NCBI GenBank assembly: GCA_021297895.1
Contig: JAJTHN010000014.1
Span: forward strand, 1 to 58,892
Length of the DNA stretch: 58,892 nucleotides
Source: Phycisphaeraceae bacterium
Lineage (GTDB): Bacteria > Planctomycetota > Phycisphaerae > Phycisphaerales > UBA1924
Direction: 5' to 3'
Position 1 is the first letter of the stretch. Each line of letters begins with the position of its first letter. The notes below the pieces were generated by a model, which worked only from the letters and a program-made list of their open reading frames with translations, was not told the origin of the DNA and ran no database searches. Of this stretch, positions 8,200-18,598 are shown in pieces. A program made the position numbers and the translations under genes.

Positions 8200-9393
8200 T
8201 CAAATGGAAGTCGATCCACTCTGCACCTCCGCGAGCCGGGCGATGCCGGCGCGATAGCCATCGAGCACGCACGCGATGGATGCGCTCGCCAGGCGGTCCT
8301 GTCTGATGGCCTCGCGGGCCGAACGCGAAAGGGCGCTCCAGGAGCCGGGTGATCGCATGAAGCCGATGATCGCCGAAGCCCACGACTCGGCCCAGGCTTC
8401 GCCCGTGCTCCGCGGGATGACCATCGCCGTCGTCCCGTTGACGATCGCGCTGCTGGAGTCGTCCGGCCCGGCCAGCACGGGAACGCCCGCGGCCATCGCC
8501 TCGAGCATGATCGATCGCTGCTCTCCCGAGGACTCCGGGGCCAGCAGCAAGTGCGTCTGGAGCACCAGTTCTCGCTGGGACTCCAGATCGGCGATGAGCG
8601 AGATCGCCCCGCGCACGTCCCCGATGCCCGAGCCGCGGCCGGCCCAGCGGAGAATCGGGACCGTTCGTGCCAGGTCCGCATCGACGAACAGCAGCACGTC
8701 GACGCCGGCCTGTCGCACGCGCGACACGCCGCGGATCACGGCCTCGATCGCGGCCGGATCGCGGCCCGACGCGGCGAGTGTGCAGCAGAGCGAGCGGTCG
8801 CTGGTCCATGGGTCGCGGGGCGACTCGGGAATGTGCACACCCCACGGCGCCAGACGCACGTGCTGCGGGCCGAATGCCGATGCGCACTCATCCATCAGCG
8901 CCGGGTCGGCGGCGAAGGCCAGCACGTGCGCCAGAGGTTTGGCGCTCGCCGCAGCTCGGGCCAGCACGCGGGCCTGGCCCCGGCGCCAGACCTCCACCGC
9001 CAGAAGAACATCACCGGCCAGCGGCGAGGCCAGATCCTCCGGCGGAGCGGCGCTGATGCGGGCGATCGCCCGTGCGATGCTCGAACCGGTGGTCACGGCC
9101 TGATCGCCGAAGCAGTGAATCACATCCAGCAGGCGCTCGCCCGGATCTGGCGGCGCGAGGGCCAGCAGCGATCGCACGAACGCGTCGGCTCGCAGCGATC
9201 GTGTGAAGGGCAGGCCCGTGTCGGCGTAGGTGATGGGCGTGCTGTAGACCGCGGAGAATTCCACGGTGTTCATCGACGCGGGCAGGGCGTGCAGCACGCG
9301 GAAGCCATCATCCGCCAGGCCGACCTCCAGCCGAGCGAGCAGTTGGCGCTCGCGGGAGAGGAACGCACGGTCTGGGAGGATGAGTGCTCGCAT
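8200..9393 (-). CDS. Glycosyltransferase, GT4-like
   Basis: 397 residues, GT-B fold inferred. The N-terminal half starts MRALILPDRAFLSRERQLL and resembles the acceptor-binding domain; the C-terminal half carries the donor-site region with the E-x7-E pattern in APESSGEQRSIMLEAMAAGV followed by PVLAGPDDSSSAIVNGTTAM, typical of nucleotide-sugar GT4 enzymes. Donor and acceptor cannot be told. It sits between the ABC-transporter ATPase gene (13 bases upstream) and xseA (10 bases downstream), so it is probably co-transcribed, but the neighbours say nothing about its product. It is more divergent than most GT4 members in the N-terminal domain. Confidence 0.7.
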   Translation of the reverse strand: MRALILPDRAFLSRERQLLARLEVGLADDGFRVLHALPASMNTVEFSAVYSTPITYADTGLPFTRSLRADAFVRSLLALAPPDPGERLLDVIHCFGDQAVTTGSSIARAIARISAAPPEDLASPLAGDVLLAVEVWRRGQARVLARAAASAKPLAHVLAFAADPALMDECASAFGPQHVRLAPWGVHIPESPRDPWTSDRSLCCTLAASGRDPAAIEAVIRGVSRVRQAGVDVLLFVDADLARTVPILRWAGRGSGIGDVRGAISLIADLESQRELVLQTHLLLAPESSGEQRSIMLEAMAAGVPVLAGPDDSSSAIVNGTTAMVIPRSTGEAWAESWASAIIGFMRSPGSWSALSRSAREAIRQDRLASASIACVLDGYRAGIARLAEVQSGSTSI

Positions 9394-9405
9394 GGAAGCG
9401 CGGGC

Positions 9406-10560
9406 TCAGGACTTGGCGCGCGTGGGGTCATCGGAGATGCGATAGTCCAGATCGGGCATGCGTTCGACGGCCTCGCCAACGCCGCGGGTGCGCCAGACGC
9501 CGACCCAGTGGTTGGGCTTGGCCTCGATGAGGGCGTATTCACCGGCAGGACCGGGCTTTGCCGCGAGATCCGCCGGCGGCTCATGCCAGGGCCACCAGGG
9601 ACGCACGCCCTTGTCGGCGCCGGGCAACTTGCGGAACTGTTCCTCGTTCTCGACAACCTCGCGAATGGTGACGAGGCGGTCGGACTTCTCACGTGTGTGC
9701 GGGATGCTGCGCAGGAGGCCGCGGGTGTACGGGTGCATCGGCTCGTCGAAGAGGTCGAAGACGTTCGCGTACTCGACCACGCGTCCGGCGTACATGACGC
9801 AGACGACGTCGGCGTTTTCCGCGACCACGCCGAGGGCGTGCGTGATAAGCATGATCGCCATCTGGCGGCTGGCCTGAAGCTCGCGGAGCAGCTCGAGGAT
9901 CTGGGCCTGGATCGTCACATCCAGCGCCGTCGTGGGCTCATCGGCCAGCAGCAGCTTGGGCTGGCAGGCGAGGGCCATGGCGATCATCACACGCTGACGC
10001 ATGCCGCCGGAGAACTGATGCGGATACGCGGAGAGTCGCTCTTCGGGTCGGGGGATGCCGACCTCGTTCATGGCCTGCACGGCGATCTGGCGAGCGACAT
10101 CGGGCGTGACGCGCTGGTGCAGGAGGATCGCCTCCATGATCTGATCGCCGATGGTGTAGACGGGGTTGAGGCTCGTCATCGGCTCCTGGAAGATCATCGC
10201 GATGTCGTTGCCGCGGATCTTGCGGATCTGCGACTCGGAGTACGTGACAAGATCGGCCTGGCCGGCGTCGGTCTGGAAGAGGATCTGACCACGATCGAAC
10301 CGGCCCGGCGGACGGGGGACCAGGTGGAGCGTGCTCATCGCGGTGACGGACTTGCCGCAGCCGGACTCGCCGACGACGGCGAGAGTCTGGCGCGGGTAGA
10401 TCGTCATGCGCACGCCGTCGACGGCCTGGATGCGCGGGCCGGAGCGATTATCGAAACTGACGGCAAGGTCCTTGACCTGCAGCAGCGGCGTGCGCTCATC
10501 GAGTTTCGGCGCGGGCTTGGCGCTGAGCGGGGCGGCGGGGTTTGCGGGAGCGATGCTCAT
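9406..10560 (-). CDS. Peptide ABC transporter ATP-binding protein (OppD/DppD-like)
   Basis: 384 residues. Cytoplasmic ATPase driving peptide import. Walker [20 protein letters not shown]-loop [12 protein letters not shown], signature [19 protein letters not shown], Walker [13 protein letters not shown] and switch His ([11 protein letters not shown]) are all present, followed by the C-terminal oligopeptide-type extension beginning [13 protein letters not shown]. In Opp systems this extension usually carries a Cys-rich Fe-S motif; here I see no such Cys cluster. The tail after residue 290 is longer than usual and ends in lysine/serine. It is last of the transporter genes; no OppF partner is encoded here, so it may act as a homodimer or pair with an ATPase elsewhere. 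Confidence 0.88.
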   Translation of the reverse strand: MSIAPANPAAPLSAKPAPKLDERTPLLQVKDLAVSFDNRSGPRIQAVDGVRMTIYPRQTLAVVGESGCGKSVTAMSTLHLVPRPPGRFDRGQILFQTDAGQADLVTYSESQIRKIRGNDIAMIFQEPMTSLNPVYTIGDQIMEAILLHQRVTPDVARQIAVQAMNEVGIPRPEERLSAYPHQFSGGMRQRVMIAMALACQPKLLLADEPTTALDVTIQAQILELLRELQASRQMAIMLITHALGVVAENADVVCVMYAGRVVEYANVFDLFDEPMHPYTRGLLRSIPHTREKSDRLVTIREVVENEEQFRKLPGADKGVRPWWPWHEPPADLAAKPGPAGEYALIEAKPNHWVGVWRTRGVGEAVERMPDLDYRISDDPTRAKS

Positions 10561-10591
10561 GGTGTGTCTGCTCGCGGATGATCGCGTCGGC

Positions 10592-12559
10592 TCAGACGCG
10601 GGCCTTCTTGAGTTTGGGGTCGATCGCGTCGCGCAGGGCCTCGCCGATGAAGTTGTACGCGAGCACGGTCAGGAAAATCGCGCCGCCGGGGAACACGGCC
10701 AGCCACCACTTGAACTCGCCCTCGGAACTGATGGCGCTGCTGAGCAGCTTGCCCCAACTGGCGCTGTCGACCGGGCCCAGACCGAGGTACGAGAGCGTGG
10801 CCTCGATGCTGATCGCCGCGGCGATGGCGAAGCTGGTGTCGACCAGCACCGGCGCGACGCCGTTGGGCAGCATGTGGCGGAAGAGCACCGAGCGGAGCGA
10901 CAGGCCCGAGGCCTGCGCCGCCTGAACGAAGTCCTGATTGCGGAGCTTCATGAACTCCGCCCGCGTGAAGCGGGCCATGCCGGTCCACGAGAACATGCCG
11001 ATGATGGCCATGGTCCAGTATGTGCTGCGGAACTCCGACGGCAGGACCGACGCGGCGACGATGAGCAGGAACAGCAGGGGCACGGCCATGAAGACCTCGA
11101 CCACGCGATAGAGCATGATGTCGATCCACCCGCCGAAGTACCCCATGATCGCGCCGATCGTCACGCCGATGACAAGGGCGATGCTCGTGGAAACGAACCC
11201 GATGGAAATGGACAGTCGCGAGGCGTGCAGAAGCTGCGAGAGCACGTCCGCGCCGTCCTTGTCCGTGCCCAGCGGGAAGGTCGGACCAAGGGGTGCATCG
11301 ATCAGGTCGATGAGCTCCGCGCGGCTCAGCGGCGGCGATCCGGCGGTGGCCGCACGCTCGCGCGCGCGGGTCAGGGCTTCGCCGGCACGCTCGCGGACCG
11401 GTAGCGGTGCCCCCGTGCGTTCAAGGGCCGCGGCGAGCTCGTCCCGGATGGACTCCACCTCGTCGGCGTTGAGCGGGAGCGACTGGCGCAGCAGCGTGAA
11501 GGAGGTCAGCACCTCGGGGGGGAGCCCCGCCGGGCCGATCGCCTCACCGGCAAGGCGTGCGTACTCGGCGATCTCCCGCCGCGTGGCACCCTGCTTGGTC
11601 GCCTGGCTCCACCGGAACGAGAGATCCGCCCGGACGGCCTCCGGCAGCAGCGGCAGCGCCCGGTTGACCTTGGCGTTGAGTTCGACTTCGAGGGCGGGCG
11701 TCAGCGGCACGCCGCGGGGCAGTGTCCGGGTGGACTCCTCGATCGCGCCGATCCATCTTGAAGCGCCGGGGGGCTTGCGGCTCAGTTCGCTGAAGCGCTG
11801 CATCGGCGACCACGGCAGCACCGTCCACGTTCCCGTCGCGTCGCCCCGGTAGACGCGGCTGGCGGCGTCGAAACTCCCGGGCGTCTGCTGCCACGTCACG
11901 CCGGATGAGTACGCGACGAGCACACCGGCCAGAGAGAGCACGACGACGCGGCGAACCATCTGGCCGTACGGCGCGAGCAGCATCAGCGCGCCGACGATGA
12001 TCGAGACGACCGCACCGACGATGTACCCCGCGCCGGGCTGATCCACGAAAAGGGAGACGCTCTCGACGGGCTGGCCGGTGCGCTTGGCCTGCGTGCTCAG
12101 GTCCGCGAGCGTGTCTCGGGCGGCGTTGCCGATGTACGACTGGACATACGACGCGACGGCGAGCATCGCGATCGCGGCGATGAGGCCGGCGATAACGCTC
12201 CAGGCGCGCGTGGCGATGGTCGCTCGCGGGCCAAAGAACGTGTACAGGCCGCCCGCGGTGACCCACACCAGCAGCAGAATGTCGAGCGCTTCGAGCTGAT
12301 CGAATAGCGGGAAGGAGGTCTGATCGTTCTGACGCAGGATGAGCGGATAGCCGCTGGCAAGGAGCGGCGCATAGACGCCGAAGAACGCGACGATGCAGAG
12401 CCAGACGATGGCGAAGACGGCGGTGGGTCGCTTGAGGACCTGCGAGAAAGCATCGGCCCAGAAGCCCTTGGCGGGTACGTGGCCGATGCCCTGCATGAGT
12501 TGAACGCCGGTGACGCGTTCGAGTTTGGCCGGTGCGGGTTGGGGGGTGCTTGGGGGCAT
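10592..12559 (-). CDS. ABC transporter permease, OppC-like, enlarged
   Basis: 655 residues, about twice the usual 300. The N-terminal cytoplasmic segment and first membrane helix ([20 protein letters not shown]) are OppC-like, and the C-terminal 250 residues form the BPD_transp_1 core, from [20 protein letters not shown] to the EAA loop [20 protein letters not shown] and the end [20 protein letters not shown]. Between them lie about 350 residues with roughly four extra hydrophobic helices and a long soluble, helix-rich domain (about residues 240-400). It should form the channel with the OppB-like protein. It begins 19 bases after that gene and ends 31 before the ATPase gene. Confidence 0.85.
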   Translation of the reverse strand: MPPSTPQPAPAKLERVTGVQLMQGIGHVPAKGFWADAFSQVLKRPTAVFAIVWLCIVAFFGVYAPLLASGYPLILRQNDQTSFPLFDQLEALDILLLVWVTAGGLYTFFGPRATIATRAWSVIAGLIAAIAMLAVASYVQSYIGNAARDTLADLSTQAKRTGQPVESVSLFVDQPGAGYIVGAVVSIIVGALMLLAPYGQMVRRVVVLSLAGVLVAYSSGVTWQQTPGSFDAASRVYRGDATGTWTVLPWSPMQRFSELSRKPPGASRWIGAIEESTRTLPRGVPLTPALEVELNAKVNRALPLLPEAVRADLSFRWSQATKQGATRREIAEYARLAGEAIGPAGLPPEVLTSFTLLRQSLPLNADEVESIRDELAAALERTGAPLPVRERAGEALTRARERAATAGSPPLSRAELIDLIDAPLGPTFPLGTDKDGADVLSQLLHASRLSISIGFVSTSIALVIGVTIGAIMGYFGGWIDIMLYRVVEVFMAVPLLFLLIVAASVLPSEFRSTYWTMAIIGMFSWTGMARFTRAEFMKLRNQDFVQAAQASGLSLRSVLFRHMLPNGVAPVLVDTSFAIAAAISIEATLSYLGLGPVDSASWGKLLSSAISSEGEFKWWLAVFPGGAIFLTVLAYNFIGEALRDAIDPKLKKARV

Positions 12560-12578
12560 GGGGAGTCGCGGCGGGGCG

Positions 12579-14114
12579 TTACTTGTACGTGATGCGCGGG
12601 TCGGCCGCGGCGTAAAGGATGTCTGCCAGCAGAAGGGCCATGAGGTTCACACAGGCGATGATGGTCGTGTTCGCCAGGATCAACTCGCGGTCGCGCTGGT
12701 TGATGGCGTCGATCAGCAGCGAGCCCATGCCCGGGACGGAAAAGATGCGCTCGATCACCACCGAGCCGGCGAGCATCGCCGGGAAGATGGTCACGAACAT
12801 CGTGATCAGCGGCAGCAGGCTGTTGCGGAACACGTGGGCGAGCAGAACGTCACCGGGCGCGACGCCCTTGGCCTTTGCCGTACGGACGTAGTCTGCCGAG
12901 AGGTTCTCGAGCATCGCGGCACGGGCCTGCTTGCTGAGCACGGCGAACCCGCCGTACACCAGGCACGCCACGGGCAGAACCATGTGCCAGAGCGCATCGA
13001 CGACATAGCCCGGGCTGCCGTCGGACGGCCAGAAGGTCATCGAGTCGGCGTCCTTGCTGAAGCGGCCGGCGGTTGGGAACAGGTTGAGGTGCTCCGGCGT
13101 TGCCAGGTACCCCAGCAGCAGCACGCCCGCCAGGACGACGGGGACGGAGTACAACCCGATGAAGATGCCGCCCAGCCCCGTATCGGCCCACGTCCCCTTT
13201 CGCACCGCGGCGAGCACGCCGCAGGGCACGGCGATGAAGTAGATGATCGGGAACGCGACGAGGTTGAGCAGCAGCGTCACGGGAAGGTGGTCGGCGATGA
13301 GGCTCGCAACCGGCTTGCCCGTGCTGAAGGCCACTCCAAGATCCGGCGGCGCGACGCTGAGCACGCCGGGGATGATCGCCAGGCCCGCCCCGGGGAACGG
13401 CTCGCTGGCCATCGCGGCAACAAGACGCTGACGAACCTCGACCGCGGCGGCCCAGGACGTGATCGCGGCGGGGCCGAGGCGCGAGAGTTCCTGCCACACG
13501 GGCGATGACTTGTTGGGCGTGAGCCCGGCCACGCGGCCGACGCGGAGCTTGTCGCCGGAGATGTAGTTCCCCCACTGCCCTCGCGGGAACTCGCCCTCGA
13601 TGTACCGCTTGAGCGCATCGCGGAGCAGGGCCTCATCGGCGACCGCCGCGCTCCGGGCATTGACGTACTCGCGTTCGAGGCGGGCGAACGCCGCGGCGCG
13701 TTCGGCGTCGGGGGCATCGCGGAAGGTGCTGTTGATCGCAGACTTGTCGAGGGGCGTCGGCTCCGGCAAGGTCTCGGCGAACCAATTCCATGCGGGGGGG
13801 CGGGCGATCTCACGCGGCCGGGAGACGAGTTCGCCATCGGGCTTGACCAGGTCGCGCTGGCCGAACTTGATCGGGTTGATGCGCGTGAACCAGCGGACGT
13901 ACTGCACCGGCCAGGGCTCATTGAGCCCGTAGCGGTCCTCGAGCTTGGCGCGGGTGACGGCGATCGAGTTGGCGCTGGTCATGTTGCCGCCGGCAACCTG
14001 CAGCGAGGCACCGATGCCACCGGGGGACATGGCGATCAGAAAGAAGACAAGGAACGTGATCCCGATGATCGTCGGGATCATGAGCAGCAGGCGTCGGATG
14101 ATGTAGTTCGTCAT
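12579..14114 (-). CDS. ABC transporter permease, OppB-like, enlarged
   Basis: 511 residues against about 310-340 normally. The start MTNYIIRRLLLMIPTIIGIT is the classic OppB/DppB N-terminus. A soluble insert of about 200 residues follows helix 1, then the BPD_transp_1 core with LPVTLLLNLVAFPIIYFIAV, a C-terminal EAA-like loop in ARAAMLENLSADYVRTAKAK, and the ending LLADILYAAADPRITYK, typical of the family. The insert lies on the periplasmic side by homology and may contact the binding protein. Sits 54 bases after the binding-protein gene and 19 before the OppC-like gene, clearly one operon. Confidence 0.9.
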   Translation of the reverse strand: MTNYIIRRLLLMIPTIIGITFLVFFLIAMSPGGIGASLQVAGGNMTSANSIAVTRAKLEDRYGLNEPWPVQYVRWFTRINPIKFGQRDLVKPDGELVSRPREIARPPAWNWFAETLPEPTPLDKSAINSTFRDAPDAERAAAFARLEREYVNARSAAVADEALLRDALKRYIEGEFPRGQWGNYISGDKLRVGRVAGLTPNKSSPVWQELSRLGPAAITSWAAAVEVRQRLVAAMASEPFPGAGLAIIPGVLSVAPPDLGVAFSTGKPVASLIADHLPVTLLLNLVAFPIIYFIAVPCGVLAAVRKGTWADTGLGGIFIGLYSVPVVLAGVLLLGYLATPEHLNLFPTAGRFSKDADSMTFWPSDGSPGYVVDALWHMVLPVACLVYGGFAVLSKQARAAMLENLSADYVRTAKAKGVAPGDVLLAHVFRNSLLPLITMFVTIFPAMLAGSVVIERIFSVPGMGSLLIDAINQRDRELILANTTIIACVNLMALLLADILYAAADPRITYK

Positions 14115-14168
14115 GCGTGCTCGCGTGCGGGGGGCGTGATGATCGGACGCTCGACGGCTGATGATCCA

Positions 14169-16163
14169 TCAATTCGCCGGCTTGGGCGTCGACGCTCCGG
14201 CGCGGAAGTACTCGGCGGGCTCAAGACCCTTGGGATACATCACGACGTTCCCGACCTCTCGACGCACGAACCGGGTCCACGGCGGAACGCGAACGAACGT
14301 GTAGGGCTGCTCGTCGTGCAGCACCGCTTCGAGCTGACGCCAGATCGCCGCACGCTTGTCGGGGTCCAGTTCGGCGCGGCCCGCATCGATGAGACGATCG
14401 GCCTCTGCGTTGGACCACTGCGCGAAGTTGTCGCCCTGGTTCTTGATGCTCGAGGAGTGGAAGATCTGCATCGGATCGCTCTCGGGGGCGTTGGCGCCCC
14501 AGCCGAGGGTGATCGCGTCGAAGTCGCGCTGCTTGAGCAGGTCCTGGTAGACGGACCAGTCCACGCTGCGCGGCTCGACGACGATGCCGATGGCCTGGAA
14601 TGAGTCCTTGACGAAGCGCGCGACGCGATCGGAGATCTCGCTGCCGCCGGCATAGGTGTACTCGAACTGGAACTTCTCGCCCAGTTCGTTCTCGAGCACA
14701 CCGTCGTTGTTGCGGTCCTCCCAGCCGGCGCTCTTGAGCAGTTCGCGGGCGCGAGCCTGATCGAACGGCCACGGCTTGATGTCGGGGTTGGAGCCCGGGC
14801 CGTCGATGGGCTGGTTGCCCTTGGCGACGACGCCGATGCCCTTCCAGATGTCGCGGATCATCTTCTCGCGGTCCAGCGCGTGGGTCATGGCCTGACGAAC
14901 GCGCTTGTCGCTGAACTTGGTGAGCTTGCCGTTTCGCTCGCCGCAGTTCCACGCGATGAAGGAGTAGCCCGAGCGCATGTTGACCCACTTGTTGAAGCGG
15001 GTGATGACCTGCCACTCCGGATCCTCGCTCTTGGAGACGAACTGCGGCGCCGACGGCGTGATGATCTCGGCGTTGCCGGCGAAGAACGAATTGAGCCGGC
15101 CGATTTCCTCGTTGACGGCCTTGTAGCGCAGCGATGCCAGAGCGGGACGCGGGCCCCAGTACTGCTCGTTGCGCTCGAGCACGATGTCCTCCGGCGGGGC
15201 CCACTGCTTGTCCACGCTCAGGTCGCGGAGGCGGAACGGGCCGGAGCCCATCAGCAGGCCCGAGCTGCGGTTGATCTGCGCGGGCGTGAACTGCGAGTAG
15301 AAGTGCTTGGGAAGCACGAACATGCCCAGCGCATTGTCGACGTTCGTGAACAGCCGCTTGCGGAACGTGAACTCGACGGTGCGGTCGTCGATCGCCTCGA
15401 CCCTTTCGATCGAGTCGCGCAGGATCGAGCGCGTGCGCTCGGCCTCGATCTGCTCGTTCATGATGTACTCGTGGAACGTCCAGCGGAAGTCCTCGGCCGT
15501 GATCGGCCTGCCATCACTGAACCGCACGCCCTCGCGCAGGCGGGCACGCAGCCACGTTCCCTCCGGATCAACCTGCCACGCCTCGGCCAGCAGGCCCTCG
15601 GTGCGAAGCGTCCTGGGGTTCAGCGTCGCAAGGCTCTCGTTGGTCAGTTCCTGCACGCGGCGCGAGTACACGTCGGTGGAAATGAACGGCGTGATCTGCT
15701 TGGTCTGGGCCTCCCAGATCTCCGTGATCTCGCCGCCATCCTGGAAGCCGGGCTGCTTGCGCGGGTCGCTCGCCAGACCCAGCGGCGGCTGACGCAGGAT
15801 CTCGACACCGGGGCGGGCCCAGGAGTCGGCGGACGTCGGCGCGGACTTGGTCGCGGACGCCGAAGTGCCCGCGGTCGCCCCCGACGCGTTTGCCTGGTCC
15901 GAACCCGAGGGCACGACCATCACGCGGGGCTGCGAGCCGAGCCGCTCGACGACGCGTGTGTTCTCCGCGATCGACGCGGCGACGGCGGCGAGGGAGTTGT
16001 CGAGCCTGCCGACCTGCCCCTCGAGGCTCCGGATGCGCTCGAGCATGATGGTGTTCTGCTGCCAGGCCCGATCGATCTGCAGCCCGCTGAGAATGACCAG
16101 CAGGGCGACGATGGCGAGCATAACCAGCGAGACGAAGTCCTTGATCCCAAAGCGGTTCTGCAT
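14169..16163 (-). CDS. Peptide ABC transporter substrate-binding protein, membrane-anchored
   Basis: 664 residues from the ATG at 16163 (MQNRFGIKDFVSLVMLAIVA), chosen because the first helix then starts near the N-terminus; a longer frame adds 22 unlikely residues. There is no lipobox; the helix at 10-30 looks like an uncleaved anchor, followed by a coiled coil (LERIRSLEGQVGRLDNSLA) and a Ser/Thr/Ala linker. The SBP_bac_5 domain runs from about residue 130: VQELTNESLATLNP, LREGVRFSDGRPITAEDFRW, VRQAMTHALDREKMIRDI and PYTFVRVPPWTRFV. It captures peptides or similar ligands for the permeases that follow. The coiled-coil stalk is unusual and would hold the binding domain away from the membrane. 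Confidence 0.9.
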   Translation of the reverse strand: MQNRFGIKDFVSLVMLAIVALLVILSGLQIDRAWQQNTIMLERIRSLEGQVGRLDNSLAAVAASIAENTRVVERLGSQPRVMVVPSGSDQANASGATAGTSASATKSAPTSADSWARPGVEILRQPPLGLASDPRKQPGFQDGGEITEIWEAQTKQITPFISTDVYSRRVQELTNESLATLNPRTLRTEGLLAEAWQVDPEGTWLRARLREGVRFSDGRPITAEDFRWTFHEYIMNEQIEAERTRSILRDSIERVEAIDDRTVEFTFRKRLFTNVDNALGMFVLPKHFYSQFTPAQINRSSGLLMGSGPFRLRDLSVDKQWAPPEDIVLERNEQYWGPRPALASLRYKAVNEEIGRLNSFFAGNAEIITPSAPQFVSKSEDPEWQVITRFNKWVNMRSGYSFIAWNCGERNGKLTKFSDKRVRQAMTHALDREKMIRDIWKGIGVVAKGNQPIDGPGSNPDIKPWPFDQARARELLKSAGWEDRNNDGVLENELGEKFQFEYTYAGGSEISDRVARFVKDSFQAIGIVVEPRSVDWSVYQDLLKQRDFDAITLGWGANAPESDPMQIFHSSSIKNQGDNFAQWSNAEADRLIDAGRAELDPDKRAAIWRQLEAVLHDEQPYTFVRVPPWTRFVRREVGNVVMYPKGLEPAEYFRAGASTPKPAN

Positions 16164-16351
16164 GCGTATCCCGTCACAAGGGCCGACTGAATGGAAGGAA
16201 ACAAACGCCCCCGATGGCCAACGCCGCATCCCATGACGCGGGATGAGGCAGCGAGGATCCGCAGTTTAGCGTCCCGCTCGTCCGCCGGCGGGTTCCCCGC
16301 CGCGGCGGCCGGTCCTGCGCCGAGCGGTCCGGGGACCACTCCGCGGCAAGT

Positions 16352-17710
16352 TCAGCGCGGCCGGCGGCGGGGGTCCAGCGCCTCGCGGAGCCCCTCGCCA
16401 ACAAAGTTCAGCGACAGCAGCGCCAGCCCGAGCAGCACGCACGGCCACAGCAGCAGCCACCACTGGCTGTTCACCAGGTTCAGCTCCCCCAGCCCATCGG
16501 CGGCGAGTTTGCCCCAGCTCGGCAGCGGATCATCCACGCCGATGCCCAGGAAACTCAGGAACGACTCCTGAAGGATCGCCTGCGGCACCGTGAGCGTCGC
16601 GTACACAATGATCGGCCCAACGAGATTCGGCAGAAGGTGCCGCGTGAAGATACCCCCGGGTGAAACACCGATGGCGCGCGCGGCCTCAACAAACGGTTGA
16701 GCCTTCAGGCTCAGGACCTGCCCCCGGATGACCCGGGCCATGGTCAGCCAACTGACCCCGCCGATCGCGACCAGGAGCGTGACGACGTTGATGCTCAGAC
16801 GCTGGGCCTGCGAGAGTTCGCCGACGCCGAAACGCTCGCGGGCCTGCACCTCCAGCCGGGCGCGGGTCTCGGGGGTTCGCTGGGCCTCGGGCGTGCGGGC
16901 GAGTTCGACGTCGATGAACGCGACGGAGCGGGTCTTGGTCTCGCGGGCGCGGGCCTGCTGCCACGCGTCGAGCGTGCCGTCCACGGCGACGGCCAGAAGA
17001 ACAACCAGCAGGATGTACGGCAGGCCGTAGAGCACATCGACGATGCGCATCATCACGCCGTCGATCCGCCCGCCGAGGTACCCGGCCAGCGCCCCGTACA
17101 TGGTGCCCAGGAACACGGCGATCGTGGCCGCGGCCAGGCCGATGCCCATCGAGATTCCCCCACCGACGAGGCACCGCACCATCACATCGCGCCCGAGCAC
17201 ATCCGTGCCGAGCAGGTACGTCGGCAGCGCGGCCATCGCCTGGTCGTACGTCACGACAGGCTTGGTCGCCAGCAGGGCATCGATGGTCACGCCCGTCTCA
17301 TCGGCCCGCTGGCGGAGGGCCGAGTCGACCGCCAGCGACCAGATGCGGCCCTGAAGCGTGCCGGGGGCAAGCTCCGGCTCCGTCGCGCCGCCGGCGGGCC
17401 GCGGGATGTCGGGCCATGTCCAACTCGGCGGCAGGCGGAGCGCCTGGCGGTTCTGCAGATCGAAGCGCACGACGCGCGGGGCATCATCGCCCGCGGCCTT
17501 CAGTCCCGGCGGCACCACGGCACTGACCGTCCACGGAAGCGAGCCCAGGCACAGCAGGCCGATGATGGCGAGCATGCCCAGGCCGATCACACCGGGAACG
17601 CTGCGAAAGAGCAGGCTCATGCCCGGCAGCGAGGCCGAGCGGGCGCGATCGAGCGTCGGCGCGAGGTCGCGCGGGCGCGGGGGGATGGGTGAGGCTGCGG
17701 GAGAAGACAT
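16352..17710 (-). CDS. ABC transporter permease, DppC/OppC-like (second copy)
   Basis: 452 residues from the ATG at 17710 (MSSPAASPIPPRPRDLAPTL); longer starts add Arg/Pro-rich sequence. First helix PGVIGLGMLAIIGLLCLGSL, then a periplasmic segment, then the transporter core with YLLGTDVLGRDVMVRCLVGG, GALAGYLGGRIDGVMMRIVD, the EAA loop MARVIRGQVLSLKAQPFVEA and the end LNFVGEGLREALDPRRRPR. An insertion of about 60 charged residues lies between core helices (ARETKTRSVAF onward). It is the first gene of the transporter set, 188 bases before the binding-protein gene. A system with two C-type permeases and one B-type is unusual; the two may be alternative partners. Confidence 0.87.
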   Translation of the reverse strand: MSSPAASPIPPRPRDLAPTLDRARSASLPGMSLLFRSVPGVIGLGMLAIIGLLCLGSLPWTVSAVVPPGLKAAGDDAPRVVRFDLQNRQALRLPPSWTWPDIPRPAGGATEPELAPGTLQGRIWSLAVDSALRQRADETGVTIDALLATKPVVTYDQAMAALPTYLLGTDVLGRDVMVRCLVGGGISMGIGLAAATIAVFLGTMYGALAGYLGGRIDGVMMRIVDVLYGLPYILLVVLLAVAVDGTLDAWQQARARETKTRSVAFIDVELARTPEAQRTPETRARLEVQARERFGVGELSQAQRLSINVVTLLVAIGGVSWLTMARVIRGQVLSLKAQPFVEAARAIGVSPGGIFTRHLLPNLVGPIIVYATLTVPQAILQESFLSFLGIGVDDPLPSWGKLAADGLGELNLVNSQWWLLLWPCVLLGLALLSLNFVGEGLREALDPRRRPR

Positions 17711-18135
17711 CGCCCGCGAGCGTAGCCGAAGTGTGAAGAGCTGTGCGCGCGGGCCGAGTCCGCGAAGTGTCCAGCGCATCGCGCACGACAACGCCGGTGG
17801 ACTTGATCCACGAAACCAAGCTGCACCGCGCGGCGCTCCACCGCTCGGCGTGAACCCGATCCGGAGTTCACGAACGCGCCGTGTGGCCGGACCGACGCTG
17901 CCGCGGACTTTGGCCATTCGGAAATCAGCGAGGCATTGCTCCGAGCCAGCGAACCGTCGGGGTCGAATTACGGCCGGTGCGAGCTCTCGATGCGGACGTT
18001 TCTCGCGCGAGCCTTCGACGGAGCGATCCGGGAAGGCGCCACATCAGATCAGAGCGATCGTCCCCCGGTTGCTACCGGGAGAGGTGCGGCCCGGGGGAGG
18101 GGGCGAGCCCTCGAGGCGGAAGGGGGCGAGCGCCG

Positions 18136-18224
18136 ACCATCCCCCCACCCATCCCCCCACCCAGCCGCCACCCAGCCGCCACCCAGCCGCCACCGGGCCG
18201 CCGTCCAGCCGCCATCCAGCCCCC
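18136..18224. repeat. 11-bp tandem repeat, eight units
   Basis: Eight head-to-tail units related to ACCCAGCCGCC, one of them 12 bases long. The three central copies are identical. The strand bias (C-rich on the + strand) is extreme. Because 11 is not a multiple of three, the array shifts frame with each copy and argues against a coding role. Confidence 0.75.
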
Positions 18225-18389
18225 CGCACTCCCCTCCCCCGCACGTTCCCCGCCGATCCCTCCAGACTCTCAGCACGTTCGCCGCGCAATCCCCGCGCGA
18301 TCGCACACACGATCGCGAGCGTTCGACACCTGATCCCCCAAAAATCGACACAAAACCGAACACCAGACGACCAAAAATGGAGAATTTTG

Positions 18390-18598
18390 GTCCACAAGTG
18401 CGGCTCACGCGTCCACAAATGCTCTCCACGCGTCCACAAGTGCCGCATTTTGGTCCACGCGCAGAGCCCACGCGTCCACAAATGCCGCGCACGCGTCCAC
18501 AAATGCTCTCCGCGCGTCCACGGATGCTCTCCACGCGTCCACAAGCGCGGCATTTCGGTCCACGCGCAGAGCCCACGCGTCCACAAACGCAGCATCCG
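18390..18598. repeat. 21-bp tandem repeat, ten units
   Basis: Ten consecutive units, exactly 21 bases apart, each starting GTCCAC. Most read GTCCACAAATGC followed by a variable 9 bases ending ACGC. Units 4 and 9 are identical to each other (GTCCACGCGCAGAGCCC plus ACGC), and units 3 and 8 share a GCATTT(T/C) variant, so the order 3-4 recurs as 8-9: a higher-order duplication of five units (105 bp). In frame this gives a 7-residue peptide repeat on either strand, but no start site or family supports a gene. Confidence 0.85.

Noticed and set aside
8551-10581. 676-residue + strand frame
   Set aside because: Antisense to the glycosyltransferase and OppD-like genes, both of which show family motifs.
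18390-18598. CRISPR array
   Set aside because: Units are contiguous 21-mers with no spacers between, and no cas gene is near.
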